The notes under the pieces: generated by a model
The model's database searches: none
What the model saw: the letters and a program-made list of their open reading frames with translations, nothing else
Told to the model about the DNA's origin: nothing
From: Cytophagales bacterium
Lineage (GTDB): Bacteria; Bacteroidota; Bacteroidia; Cytophagales; Cyclobacteriaceae
Reading direction: 5' to 3'
DNA: 64,000 nucleotides
Assembly: GCA_022360875.1 (NCBI GenBank)
Contig: JAKSBZ010000326.1
Location: forward strand, 25,140 to 89,139
Translations under genes and position numbers: made by a program
In this document: positions 19,318 to 28,633 of the stretch, piece by piece
How positions within the stretch are numbered: position 1 is the first letter of the stretch
Layout: each line of letters starts with the position of its first letter

Positions 19318-19680
19318 TTACTCTTCTTTCTTTTTGCCCATCAGTTTTAAAATGCCAAAATTCACCAGGAGTCCTATACCGCCAAACATCAGCGTGTAAA
19401 TAAAAAACGGCAGCGGATTGTATTCATCTCCCCCCTGCATTTCCCCGAAAAACAAGCCAAGCGAAAGCGCCAAAAACAGCAGTCCGTACTTCAGGCTTGA
19501 ATAAACCGGAGGAACATCCACTATCGTGTTTTTTTCAGGCTTTATAAAATTTACGTCCACCTTTTCTTTTATCATTTGCCTGCGCTCCATATAATTCAGC
19601 AGTGTTTTAAACACAAACGCGAAAAATGAAAAAACTACTAACGGCAACAGAAAATCTTCATTAAACAAATCAAAGTGCAT
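19318..19680 (-). CDS. Small membrane protein resembling DUF6249
   Basis: A 120-residue protein with three hydrophobic segments (residues 10-28, 63-80 and 90-112) and a cytosolic loop that includes an ERRQMIKEK stretch, the layout of DUF6249-type proteins of Bacteroidota. The function is unknown. Such proteins often sit next to ECF sigma factors, but here the neighbours are the SRAP gene and the candidate origin. Confidence 0.7.
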   Translation of the reverse strand: MHFDLFNEDFLLPLVVFSFFAFVFKTLLNYMERRQMIKEKVDVNFIKPEKNTIVDVPPVYSSLKYGLLFLALSLGLFFGEMQGGDEYNPLPFFIYTLMFGGIGLLVNFGILKLMGKKKEE

Positions 19681-19803
19681 ATCTCTTTCAGTTTAGTTTT
19701 ACAATCAATTTGTCCCTTTGACTATAGCAATCAAAGGCCGGTTACATATTCTTTAAAAAAATCAACTGATGAAAGGCGCCGAGTTAGTGAAAACCAAAAT
19801 CCT

Positions 19804-19925
19804 CGCAGTTTTTGTGGATAACCCGGGCGACTTATCCACAAACTGCGTCCCGGAAAAAGAAATTATTTAAAGCGAAAAATCTCTTCGGCAGCTTACCAAC
19901 ACAATTATCCACAGCCTGTGGAAAA
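19804..19925. other. oriC: Candidate chromosomal replication origin (DnaA-box cluster)
   Basis: Four DnaA-type boxes lie within about 115 bases of an intergenic gap: TGTGGATAA at 19813-19821, TTATCCACA at 19832-19840 and 19905-19913, and TGTGGAAAA (one mismatch, inverted) at 19917-19925. The first two face each other inside a long inverted repeat (19804-19821 against 19832-19847, 16 paired bases with a two-T bulge). An A/T-rich stretch at 19858-19882 could unwind. Three perfect consensus boxes in one short gap are very unlikely by chance, but no dnaA gene or strand-skew measurement is available here. Confidence 0.55.
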
Positions 19926-19935
19926 GCCTTGGCTT

Positions 19936-21318
19936 TTAGAGTTTAATCAAGAACTCTGTTCCGAAGCCCAGCTGCGACTTAACCGACAGCGTGCCCAAAT
20001 GCTGGCTGACTATCTGCTTAGAAAGGCTGAGCCCGATGCCCGAACCGTTCTTTTTCGTCGTAAAAAACGGAATAAAAATCTTTTGCAGCGCTTCTTCTTC
20101 GATTCCCTTGCCGTTGTCGCGAACTGATATGTGGGTAACCTCCTTGTCATCTTGATAGACGGAAATCCATACGTGACCTTCATCTCTGTCCCGAACAGCA
20201 TCCAGCGCGTTCTGAATCAGGTTGATAAGCACCTGCTGGATCTGGCCAGCGTCAATGTTAAGGCTGATTTCCTTAGGACAAGAAATCTCCAGCTCAGCGC
20301 CCGTTTCCTTAATGTCAAATTCCAGCAAACGGTTAACCTCCGACAACAGCTCGCACAAGCGTATGTACCGAAGATTGGGCTTAGGAATATGCGTCATGCT
20401 CCGGAAATCGTTGACAAAGTGAATCAGGCTCTCGCTGCGGCGCTGGATCGTCTGAATGGCCAGATAAATATCCTCCAGTTCTTCGGCCGAAATCGGCTTT
20501 TCCCGGACGCCACCGTCCGAGATAATCTTTCTGTGCTGCTCCAATTCCTGGGCTACCGTAGCCGTAAGCGAAGAAATTGGCGTTACCGAATTCATAATCT
20601 CATGAGTAAGCACCCGAACCAGCTTCTCCCACGCTTCAAGCTCATTCTGCTCCAGCTCCCGGCGAATATTCTGGATTGTGATAAGCTTATAAGGCTTGTC
20701 CTCAATCTGCAGCTCAATAGCATAAATGGCCAGCTGCACGACTTCTTCCTCCTTTTTTATTTTCACCAAAGCGCGCCCTCCTGTCTTTAAAGAATGGAGC
20801 TGCTCAACCAGCTCTTCGCTTACCGACTTCAGCTCATCAATATTAACTAGTTTCTTCCTGTCAAATGCCTTCCGGGCCGCATTGTTGAAAATCAACACAT
20901 CTCCTTTTTCATCAAAAGTCAGAATGGAAAAACCCGCGTGCTGCACAATAGTCATCAAATAATTGTAGCGGCTCTTTTCATTTTGGCTGATTTTTGTCGT
21001 TTCGTGAACCAAACGGTTCAGTTCTTTCTTAAGCTGAGCAGTATACGTTCCTTCTCGGGTACTCAGCTTCAGCGGCTTGCTGAGCCGGTCGTGGCGCAGG
21101 TTGTTGATGATTCCGTTGATTTCCTGCTGAATATTATCCAGAAAATTGATAAAATATGCAGCTTGGATGACGCATAAAATAAAAATGATTAGGGTTGTAA
21201 TGGACATATTGCTGTCCCTGAAGTCCTGCGAGACGAAATTTGCCAGCAGAAAAGCCGAGATCGTCAACCCGACGATCCGTATCCCCACCTCCAGTTTGTA
21301 ATCATTCTTATAGTCCAT
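19936..21318 (-). CDS. Sensor histidine kinase, NtrY-like
   Basis: A 460-residue membrane kinase. Two membrane helices (13-31 and 39-60) are followed by a HAMP-like or linker region, a PAS-like domain (about 115-220), a HisKA domain with the phosphorylated His239 in VLTHEIMNSVTPI, and an HATPase domain with the N box NLIQNALDAV and G boxes DNGKGI and GSGIGLSLSKQIV. The short periplasmic loop suggests it senses something in the membrane or cytosol. Its start overlaps the end of the response regulator gene by 11 bases, so the two form one operon and one signalling pair. Confidence 0.93.
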   Translation of the reverse strand: MDYKNDYKLEVGIRIVGLTISAFLLANFVSQDFRDSNMSITTLIIFILCVIQAAYFINFLDNIQQEINGIINNLRHDRLSKPLKLSTREGTYTAQLKKELNRLVHETTKISQNEKSRYNYLMTIVQHAGFSILTFDEKGDVLIFNNAARKAFDRKKLVNIDELKSVSEELVEQLHSLKTGGRALVKIKKEEEVVQLAIYAIELQIEDKPYKLITIQNIRRELEQNELEAWEKLVRVLTHEIMNSVTPISSLTATVAQELEQHRKIISDGGVREKPISAEELEDIYLAIQTIQRRSESLIHFVNDFRSMTHIPKPNLRYIRLCELLSEVNRLLEFDIKETGAELEISCPKEISLNIDAGQIQQVLINLIQNALDAVRDRDEGHVWISVYQDDKEVTHISVRDNGKGIEEEALQKIFIPFFTTKKNGSGIGLSLSKQIVSQHLGTLSVKSQLGFGTEFLIKL

Positions 21319-22699
21319 GCTTCTCTAATCGTCGGTACAGCGAAGCCCGGGTCAGCCCCAGCTCGCGAGCGGCCTTCGATATATTGCCGCTGTTTTTGGC
21401 AATCGCCTTTTTAATCACTTGTTTTTCCACCTCGTCCAAATTGAAACTGTCAAAGCCTTCAGACTCTTCGCTTTCCTGGTAAAGTAAAAAGCGAAAATCC
21501 TCAGGCCGCAGCATTTCGTTGTCGCTCATAATAACCGCCCGTTCAATAGCGTGCTCCAGCTCGCGGATATTTCCCGGCCAGTGATACTTCTGCAGCTTGG
21601 TCATGGTTTGCGGCCCAATGCTTCGGTCGGGTTTGTTGTATTTTCCGGAAAACTCCTTCACAAAGTGATTGGCAAGCAGCGGAATGTCGTCTGTGCGCTT
21701 GCGAAGCGGCGGCAGATGAATTTCAACAGTATTGATGCGATAAAGCAAGTCCTGGCGGAACTCATGGCTCTGCACCATCTCGTACACCGGCATGTTCGTC
21801 GCCGCAACAAGACGGATATCCACCGAAACCGGCTTGTTCGACCCCACGCGAATCACTTCCCTGCGCTGCAGAGCCGTCAGCAGCTTGGACTGCAGCGGCA
21901 TGCTGAGATTGCCGATTTCATCCAAAAACAATGTACCTGTATGCGCGGATTCGAACCGCCCGGCACGGTCTTCCTTCGCATCGGTAAACGATCCTTTTTT
22001 GTGCCCGAAGAGCTCGCTTTCGAAAAGCGTTTCGGTAATAGCGCCCATATCCACGCTCACAAACACCTTTTCCTTTCTCCTGGAATGCCGGTGAATAGCG
22101 CGCGCTATAAGCTCCTTACCCGTTCCGTTTTCTCCAAGTATCAGAATATTAGCGTCCGTCTCAGCCACCTTGCCAATTATCGCAAATATATCCTTCATCA
22201 CCTGGCTCTCGCCAATGATTTCTCCGAAGCCGTCTTCAAGGCTGTTTCCCTTCTTTTTTCTGATCCGCCGGGGCTTTCCCTTGTCGTTTGGCGAGTCCTT
22301 AGCCTTTTCATTTCTGACAGCCTGAGCGTTTTCCAATGTTTCGATAAGCTTGGCATTGTCCCAAGGCTTGAGTACAAAGTCGGTGGCGCCGACCTTCAAT
22401 GCTTTCACAGCCATTTCCACGTCTCCAAAAGCAGTAATTAGCACGACCACGGCTTCGGGCTTGCGCTCCAATATTTGCTCAAGCCAGAAAAAGCCCTCTT
22501 TGCCGCTGGTTGTGTCCTGGCTAAAGTTCATGTCCAGCAAAATGACATCAAAATCGTAGTTGCTAATCAGAAAAGGGATCTTCTTGGGATTCTTCTCAAT
22601 CGTAACTTCCTGCGAATGCCTTCGCAGCAACATTTTCGCAGCCAGCAACACATCCTCATCGTCATCAATTATCAGTATTTTTCCTAGGGTCTTGTCCAA
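21308..22699 (-). CDS. Sigma-54-dependent response regulator, NtrC family
   Basis: A 463-residue activator. It has a receiver domain (phospho-acceptor Asp56 in VILLDMNF), an AAA+ domain with Walker A GENGTGKE at 189-196, and a Fis-type HTH (SKAARELGLTRASLYRRLEKHG). The sigma-54 contact loop reads GSFTDA in place of GAFTGA. The start is TTG with an in-frame stop two codons upstream. It would activate RpoN promoters when phosphorylated by the adjacent kinase. The target genes are unknown, and I saw no convincing -24/-12 promoter in the gap in front of the neighbouring secreted protein. Confidence 0.94.
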   Translation of the reverse strand: MDKTLGKILIIDDDEDVLLAAKMLLRRHSQEVTIEKNPKKIPFLISNYDFDVILLDMNFSQDTTSGKEGFFWLEQILERKPEAVVVLITAFGDVEMAVKALKVGATDFVLKPWDNAKLIETLENAQAVRNEKAKDSPNDKGKPRRIRKKKGNSLEDGFGEIIGESQVMKDIFAIIGKVAETDANILILGENGTGKELIARAIHRHSRRKEKVFVSVDMGAITETLFESELFGHKKGSFTDAKEDRAGRFESAHTGTLFLDEIGNLSMPLQSKLLTALQRREVIRVGSNKPVSVDIRLVAATNMPVYEMVQSHEFRQDLLYRINTVEIHLPPLRKRTDDIPLLANHFVKEFSGKYNKPDRSIGPQTMTKLQKYHWPGNIRELEHAIERAVIMSDNEMLRPEDFRFLLYQESEESEGFDSFNLDEVEKQVIKKAIAKNSGNISKAARELGLTRASLYRRLEKHGL

Positions 22700-23035
22700 A
22701 ACTCAGCCGTTTTTAGTTGAAAACTCCCGGCAAGACCTTCAAGAAGGCTATTTCCTCCATTAACACCGGTCTCCGCCGTAAACTAAAGGTACACAACTCC
22801 CCCGAATAGTTCAATGAATCAAAAGACTATCCCTTCAAATTTTCATAAGCGGTCGATATTCCACTTCAGCGTCAAAATAAAGCCTTTTCTCTTGCTCCTT
22901 GTACGTAGTTGCCAAACCTGGCCAAAAAATAATAATCAACATAGAACACTTTTTTTAAAGTAATCCCTTGAACAAAAGTACCGGACACAGGACTTGTATT
23001 TATATAGCATAATACATCATTAAATATGATTAGAA
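22700..23035. other. Intergenic region between response regulator and secreted repeat protein
   Basis: This divergent gap of 336 bases should hold promoters for both neighbours. I found no TTTG/TAnnTTTG pair with normal spacing and no clear sigma-54 site, and nothing else recognisable. Confidence 0.5.
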
Positions 23036-25351
23036 ATGAAAATAATAGTCCCTCTAGGCCTCCTGTTTTTCATTACGCTTACTGTTCCTTCCTTCGCACA
23101 ACTCAATAACGTGTTTTACGGCACCGGGGCAGGGGGGGCAATTACAACGGGATCCGAAAACTCATTCTTCGGCGTCAATGCGGGAAGAACAATCACAACC
23201 GGCAGCAACAACTCATTCTTCGGATATAATACAGGCACATCCAGTTCAGCCGGGAGTCATAATTCATTTTTCGGAGCTTATGCAGGTTCGTCAATCGCAA
23301 CAGGTACGAACAACTTATTTATTGGAAGTTATTCTGGATTGAATTTCACTTCAGGTGACAGAAACACTTTCATTGGATCAAATACAGGCTTTCATTTTGC
23401 CGGGGGGAATGAGAATGTTTTTGTGGGCCAAGGAGCTGGATTCCATTCAACAGGAGGCGAGCGCAACTCCGTCTTTGGTGCTTATGCAGGCGACTCTCTT
23501 ACCGGAAATGACAACACCTTTATAGGTTTTCGCTCTGGATTCACAACAACTTTAGGGTTTAATAATGTATTTATTGGGAGAAGCAGCGGACGCTATCATA
23601 CTACAGGCAGAAACAACGTTTTTTTAGGTTCATATTCCGGTCACTTCACAAAGACAGGATGGTACAATACATTCGTTGGCCCATCAGCAGGCTATAACAA
23701 CACCACCGGAAGCTACAATGTATTTGTCGGAAAAAATGCCGGAAGCGGACACTCAACAGGGGACCACAACCTTGTTCTGGGAGGGGCAATAAGTGCTTTT
23801 ACTCGCAACTTCCAACAAGAAAACAACACCAACAACATTGCCGTAGGCATCGACGCACAAATGAACGCTTCAACAGGAAACACGCTTTCTGTCATACTGG
23901 GATACAGCAGCACTGCCGGGGCCGACAGTACACTGGTGCTGGGGTCAAGGAATACCGTAAGCGGCAAGTATTCTGTGGCAATCGGACACAGCATTACCGT
24001 CAGCCAGCCCAACACCATGGCTTTGGGAGGCGACAACAGCAAAAACAGGCTAAGCGTTGGCATCGGTACCGTGAGTCCAAACCAGAACGCTTCGCTCGAG
24101 CTGGCCGATACCGATAAAGGTTTTTTAATCAATCGCCTTTCCGCCGCCCAGCGAAATCTGCTCAACTGGGGCAGCAGCGAGGACGGCGCCATGCTCTTTG
24201 ACACCGCTATGTCCGCGTTGATGATATGGGACGGCAGTGCATGGATTCGCGCCAGCGGTGCGGACACGCTCGACTTGACACTCGATGCTTCAACACACCA
24301 GCTCCAACTCACATACGACACATCACCCATTGACCTTTCGCCCTACGCCCAAAACCTTTCGCTGGATCTTTCCACCCACCAGCTCAGCATCACCAACAGT
24401 CTTACGAGAGTTGACCTGTCGGGCTACGTCAACACCGATGAGCAGAGGCTCTCGCTTAGCAACCATGAGCTGAGGCTGTCGGGATCGACAAACATCATTG
24501 ATTTAAGTCCTTTTCTGGACAATTCCGACGAGCAGGTCTTAAGCCTTGACCCCGCTACCCACCAGCTCAGTCTTACCAACGACCCAACAGGCGTCAATCT
24601 GTCCGGATACATCAATACCGATTCGCAACGGCTGACGCTTACCGGCCACGTACTGAGCATTTCCGGATCAACGGCCACTGTCGACCTAAGTACGTATACA
24701 ACTGACGCACAAGATCTCACTCTTGACCACGAAACCCACCGGCTCAGGCTTTCCAACGATCCGACCGAAATTGATATTTCCGATTATGTCAACACCGATT
24801 CTCAGGAGCTGTCGCTTAACAGCCACGAACTCAGCATTTCGGGAAGCCCGGACACCATTGATCTAAGCGGCTACATGGACAATACAGACCGGCAGGAAAT
24901 TTCTGAACTCAGCCTTAGCCAGACAACGCTTACGGTCAGCATAGAAAACGGCAATACCCTATCGCTTGATCTGGCCCCCATTTTGGCACCGTTGCTGGCC
25001 AGCATAGACAGTCTTAAAAACACTGTGCGCAGGATGCACAATCTGGATTCCCTTCCTCTGTCAATAAACAGAAACGCGAGAGTGCAGGAGCAAAAAAGCA
25101 AACTCTTCCAGAACCACCCAAACCCAATTAAAGACCGGGCATCAATCGGCTATTTTTTGGCGCCAGAAGTAAAAAAAGCAACACTGACCATCGTCAACGG
25201 CCTTGGACAGCTTGTTATGGAGCGAAAAATTTCGAACCGGGGAAAAGGCGAACTTGCCGTGCACCAAAAAGACTTTAATCCGGGCGTTTACTACTATTCG
25301 CTGTTTGCCGACGACGAGCTAATCGGAACAAAAAAACTCCTTGTTGAATAA
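23036..25351 (+). CDS. Secreted repeat protein with T9SS sorting domain
   Basis: A 771-residue exported protein. A signal peptide ending SFAQ is followed by about 14 units of roughly 20 residues with the pattern NxFxGxxAGxxxTTG (24-275), resembling the beta-roll repeats of YadA/Hia-type heads. Next come a less regular region (to about 400) and about eight units of roughly 26 residues with the pattern THxLxLTxDxxxxDLSxY (410-645). A short coiled-coil segment precedes a type A T9SS C-terminal domain (HPNPIKDRASIGYFL to the end, about 700-771). It is probably a surface or secreted adhesin or fibre, exported by the system to which SprE and PorD belong. It appears monocistronic. Confidence 0.88.
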   Translation: MKIIVPLGLLFFITLTVPSFAQLNNVFYGTGAGGAITTGSENSFFGVNAGRTITTGSNNSFFGYNTGTSSSAGSHNSFFGAYAGSSIATGTNNLFIGSYSGLNFTSGDRNTFIGSNTGFHFAGGNENVFVGQGAGFHSTGGERNSVFGAYAGDSLTGNDNTFIGFRSGFTTTLGFNNVFIGRSSGRYHTTGRNNVFLGSYSGHFTKTGWYNTFVGPSAGYNNTTGSYNVFVGKNAGSGHSTGDHNLVLGGAISAFTRNFQQENNTNNIAVGIDAQMNASTGNTLSVILGYSSTAGADSTLVLGSRNTVSGKYSVAIGHSITVSQPNTMALGGDNSKNRLSVGIGTVSPNQNASLELADTDKGFLINRLSAAQRNLLNWGSSEDGAMLFDTAMSALMIWDGSAWIRASGADTLDLTLDASTHQLQLTYDTSPIDLSPYAQNLSLDLSTHQLSITNSLTRVDLSGYVNTDEQRLSLSNHELRLSGSTNIIDLSPFLDNSDEQVLSLDPATHQLSLTNDPTGVNLSGYINTDSQRLTLTGHVLSISGSTATVDLSTYTTDAQDLTLDHETHRLRLSNDPTEIDISDYVNTDSQELSLNSHELSISGSPDTIDLSGYMDNTDRQEISELSLSQTTLTVSIENGNTLSLDLAPILAPLLASIDSLKNTVRRMHNLDSLPLSINRNARVQEQKSKLFQNHPNPIKDRASIGYFLAPEVKKATLTIVNGLGQLVMERKISNRGKGELAVHQKDFNPGVYYYSLFADDELIGTKKLLVE

Positions 25352-25378
25352 GGACTGCAAGCCTAACAGCTTCATGAA

Positions 25379-26716
25379 CTACTTCTCTACAAACAATTCC
25401 GCCTCCCATACGCGGGTTGTTTTTCCTGTCAATTTGAAGCGGTCATCCATGCGCAGGCCCACAAGCCACACAATCCGCCCGCCGGAACAAAGCACCCAAA
25501 TGTTTTCTTTGCTGCTGCGCGGAACTTTACTGTCGATTAAAAAATCGCTTACCTTTTTGCTTCCCTTTAATCCCAGCGGCTTAAAGCGGTCGCCTTTCTC
25601 CCATCGCCTCAGTTCCAAAGGAAAAGTCAGCTTGTCAAAATCAAATGCACCCACGCAAGAGTTCCTGCTAATCGTGTATTCACCTGGATCTTTATGGGAA
25701 AACCGAAGACTCTGCCCGGAAAAATCCAGTCTTTTTGTTTCAGGAGATACAAAATATCGCTCGCCGGCAGACAAGCAAACCGGTGATATAATAAAAGCTT
25801 CCCTGTCCCGCACTGCCTGGTGCGTTGCGCTTAGAAAACGCTTGCCTACAGCTTTTGGATCCCGCGCAGACTGAAGCATATTTTCCGTTTGCTTTTCATT
25901 AAAACCCACCGACTTTAGCCAGTCGTGTAAAAAATACGCCGCTTCTTCCAGCTCATCAGCCACCGAAAGCGGTATACTCCACGACTCTCTATTCTTTTCC
26001 ACCCACTGCTCCCGCAGCCTATCAGACTGCTTTTGGACAATGCGCTCAGCCGCCGCAAGGCGTCGGGCCGACCGAGCAAAAGCATTTTCCACATCCGGAT
26101 TGATTTCCCTGAGCCTTGGCAGCACCTTGTTGCGTATTAGATTCCGCTGGTATGCATTATCCTGATTGCTGACATCTTCTCGCCAGCTAAGCCCGTGTTT
26201 CCGCGCGTAAGCTTCAATTTGTGCCCGAGTGGCGAAACTCAGCGGCCGAAGAATGTTTCCGTGCTTGGCTCGTATACCGTGCAATCCGGCAATACCGGTT
26301 CCTTTGCACAGATTCAGGAGCATTGTTTCAGCCGTGTCGTTTTTGTGGTGAGCAGCGGCAAGCCAGTCGTATGAGTGCTCTCGGCAAAGCATCTGAAACC
26401 ATTCGTAACGAAGCTCCCGGGCGGCCATCTCTATAGAAAGTCCCCGCTCGGCGGCATGTGTCCGGGTATCAAAACACACGGAATGAAAAGGCGCCTGATA
26501 GCCTTGGGCGAGTTCTCGGACAAAATCGGCGTCGCCGTCAGCATCAGCTCCCCGAAGCTGGAAATTGCAGTGGCAGACTGCAAATAAAAAAGACGAACGA
26601 TGAAATAAATGCGCCATAACCACAGAGTCCAGCCCGCCGCTCACGGCAAGCAGCACACGCTCCTCCGGAGCAAATAGTTTTTCCTTTTCTACAAATTTCA
26701 AGAATGCCTGCTTCAT
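25379..26716 (-). CDS. tilS: tRNA(Ile)-lysidine synthetase
   Basis: A 445-residue ATP-dependent enzyme that converts C34 of tRNA-Ile(CAU) to lysidine, so that it reads AUA. The PP-loop SGGLDS lies at 26-31, and the C-terminal TilS substrate-binding domain (RRWEKGDRFKPLGLKGSKKVSDFLID) is present. It is an essential enzyme. It runs convergent to the secreted repeat protein and divergent from the OstA-like gene. Confidence 0.95.
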   Translation of the reverse strand: MKQAFLKFVEKEKLFAPEERVLLAVSGGLDSVVMAHLFHRSSFLFAVCHCNFQLRGADADGDADFVRELAQGYQAPFHSVCFDTRTHAAERGLSIEMAARELRYEWFQMLCREHSYDWLAAAHHKNDTAETMLLNLCKGTGIAGLHGIRAKHGNILRPLSFATRAQIEAYARKHGLSWREDVSNQDNAYQRNLIRNKVLPRLREINPDVENAFARSARRLAAAERIVQKQSDRLREQWVEKNRESWSIPLSVADELEEAAYFLHDWLKSVGFNEKQTENMLQSARDPKAVGKRFLSATHQAVRDREAFIISPVCLSAGERYFVSPETKRLDFSGQSLRFSHKDPGEYTISRNSCVGAFDFDKLTFPLELRRWEKGDRFKPLGLKGSKKVSDFLIDSKVPRSSKENIWVLCSGGRIVWLVGLRMDDRFKLTGKTTRVWEAELFVEK

Positions 26717-26931
26717 CGGTTTATCTTTTTCACCACTCCAAATATTTCAGATTCGCTCTTATTTTTGCCTTCTTACTTATTACCTTTGAGGTTGCCCGCT
26801 TCCAAACGACTCTGTGCGGACATGATACGTTTTTCAGGCCGGATACACAACAGACAAGACGATTTCGATTAGAAAAAATATATATTGCGAACAAGGAGCG
26901 TTATACCAATAGTTTCACTTTAATTACATTG

Positions 26932-28560
26932 ATGAATTATTTAAAAATACTGGGACTAACTTTTATTATAGTGCTGACCACAGCACTCAGCGGCCAATCG
27001 CAAAGCCAAGACAAGGTAGAGGTAAGAGCTGATACTACGAAGTATATTCGACAAAAGGGAAAAGGGATAACAAAAAAGCTTTACGGAAATGTCATCTACA
27101 CATTCAAAAGAAGAAATGCTTTTATCTACTGCGACTCCTCTTACCAGCTGCTAAAGGAAGGTCTTCTGAAATGCTTCAGCAACATCAAAATCAAAGAAGG
27201 CGACTCCATAACCATTACTTCTAAGCACTTAGTCTACTACCAGCACCAGCGGCTTGCCCAGCTTCGCCGCCAGGTGGTTATGGACAATAAAAAAACGGTA
27301 CTGTACACCGACTCGCTGAACTATTCGGTGCGGAACAGCCAGGCCGAATACTGGGGAGGCGGACGTATTATTGACGACACAAACGAGCTCCGAAGCGAAA
27401 CAGGCCTATACAACACGCGATTGAAAAAAGCTCATGCAGGCGGAAATGTCATTTTCAAAAACCCGACTTATACACTGGAAACCGACTCGCTGATTTACGA
27501 CCTTGTAAGCAAACAGGTGCAGACCATTGGCTACACCAAAATTATCGATTCCACAAGCGTTGCCATTGCGCCCGAAGGAGCCGTTTACAACGCCAACATC
27601 AAAACCATTACGGCCCTTCCGGCCACATTTTCGACCGATAATTACGAAGGACGGGCTGATCGCGTATACTTTGACCAGCTCAATAAAATTTACATAGGAA
27701 AAGGCAATGTGGAGCTTTTTTCAAAAAAAGACAGTATACTGATTACTGGAGGCCATGCCAATATGAACAAGCTCGCCGGCGAAATAATGGTATACGACCA
27801 CCCGCTCATGCGCAAAATCATGCAGAAAGACACGTTCTACCTGAAAGCCGACACACTTGTTTCGATAGATATTCCGGAAAAAAACCAAAAGGAGTTGCGC
27901 GCCTTTCATAATGTGCTGATCTACAAAAGCGATTTGCAGGGCGTGGCCGATTCACTGGCTTACCATGTAAACGACTCGCTGATTTACCTCTTCACCAATC
28001 CTGTGCTTTGGAGCCAGGAGAATCAAATCACCGCAGACAACATGCAGATTGGCATGGGAAAAAAAGGGGTAAAATACATGGATATGCAAACCAATTCTTT
28101 TGTAGTCATGCAGGACTCCCTGAAAAACTTTAACCAGCTAAAAGGCAGAGACATGCATATAACCTTCAGCAACGGAAAGCTGAAGACTATGAACGTAAAC
28201 GGAAACAGCGAAAGCATTTTCTTCAGTGTTGATGAAAAGACAGGCCTGCTTCTGGGCATGAACCGACTAATCTGCTCGGACATGCGGATAGTTTTTGACA
28301 AAGGAAAAGCCTCGGCAGTCACATTCAAGCCAAAACCCGACGGAGTGTTTACCCCTCCCCACGAACTGAAAAAAAGCGATAAATACCTGCAAAATTTTAA
28401 ATGGCGGGAAGAGCAGCGGCCTTACCTGCGCAATAATGTGCCGGTCAATAAACAGGCATCGAAGAATGGGAAAGCCGAGAAGCCGAAGAAAAAAATGGTA
28501 AATCTGCCGCTTAAAAAACCGAAGCTAAGAGAACTGAAGCCTCTAAAGTCGAAAGAATAA
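26932..28560 (+). CDS. OstA/LptA-like periplasmic protein
   Basis: A 542-residue exported protein whose regular beta-rich pattern (GNVIYTFKRRNAFIYCDSSYQL, then SITITSKHLVYY and NSQAEYWGGGRII) is that of the OstA/LptA/LptD-N jellyroll, the bridge that carries lipopolysaccharide across the periplasm. The ATG at 26932 opens a signal peptide (LKILGLTFIIVLTTALSGQSQS); the open frame extends 76 codons further upstream without signal or homology. The basic, Lys/Pro-rich C-terminus (last 45 residues) is unusual. It is much longer than E. coli LptA (185 residues), as usual in Bacteroidota. It lies just upstream of bamD, another outer-membrane biogenesis gene. Confidence 0.85.
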   Translation: MNYLKILGLTFIIVLTTALSGQSQSQDKVEVRADTTKYIRQKGKGITKKLYGNVIYTFKRRNAFIYCDSSYQLLKEGLLKCFSNIKIKEGDSITITSKHLVYYQHQRLAQLRRQVVMDNKKTVLYTDSLNYSVRNSQAEYWGGGRIIDDTNELRSETGLYNTRLKKAHAGGNVIFKNPTYTLETDSLIYDLVSKQVQTIGYTKIIDSTSVAIAPEGAVYNANIKTITALPATFSTDNYEGRADRVYFDQLNKIYIGKGNVELFSKKDSILITGGHANMNKLAGEIMVYDHPLMRKIMQKDTFYLKADTLVSIDIPEKNQKELRAFHNVLIYKSDLQGVADSLAYHVNDSLIYLFTNPVLWSQENQITADNMQIGMGKKGVKYMDMQTNSFVVMQDSLKNFNQLKGRDMHITFSNGKLKTMNVNGNSESIFFSVDEKTGLLLGMNRLICSDMRIVFDKGKASAVTFKPKPDGVFTPPHELKKSDKYLQNFKWREEQRPYLRNNVPVNKQASKNGKAEKPKKKMVNLPLKKPKLRELKPLKSKE

Positions 28561-28595
28561 TTTATTGTTTAAACCTTTGATAGCGAACTTTTTAT

Positions 28596-28626
28596 TTGAT
28601 AGTTATTTTTAACTGAATTATATTTG
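28596..28626 (+). promoter_or_regulatory. Bacteroidota-type promoter of the bamD operon
   Basis: TTG at 28596-28598 (preceded by T) and TATATTTG at 28619-28626 are separated by 20 bases and match the phylum consensus TTG/TAnnTTTG. The bamD start codon follows only seven bases after the -7 element, so the transcript would be almost leaderless. Confidence 0.65.
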
Positions 28627-28633
28627 CAAACTT

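Noticed and set aside
22000..22030. GSFTDA instead of GAFTGA in the sigma-54 activator
   Set aside because: The loop with Asp at this place is frequent in Bacteroidota activators as far as I recall, so it is not a sign of lost sigma-54 contact.
23100..23800. Regular repeats that could suggest a CRISPR array
   Set aside because: They are in-frame protein repeats with diverged codons and no constant spacer or direct-repeat identity.
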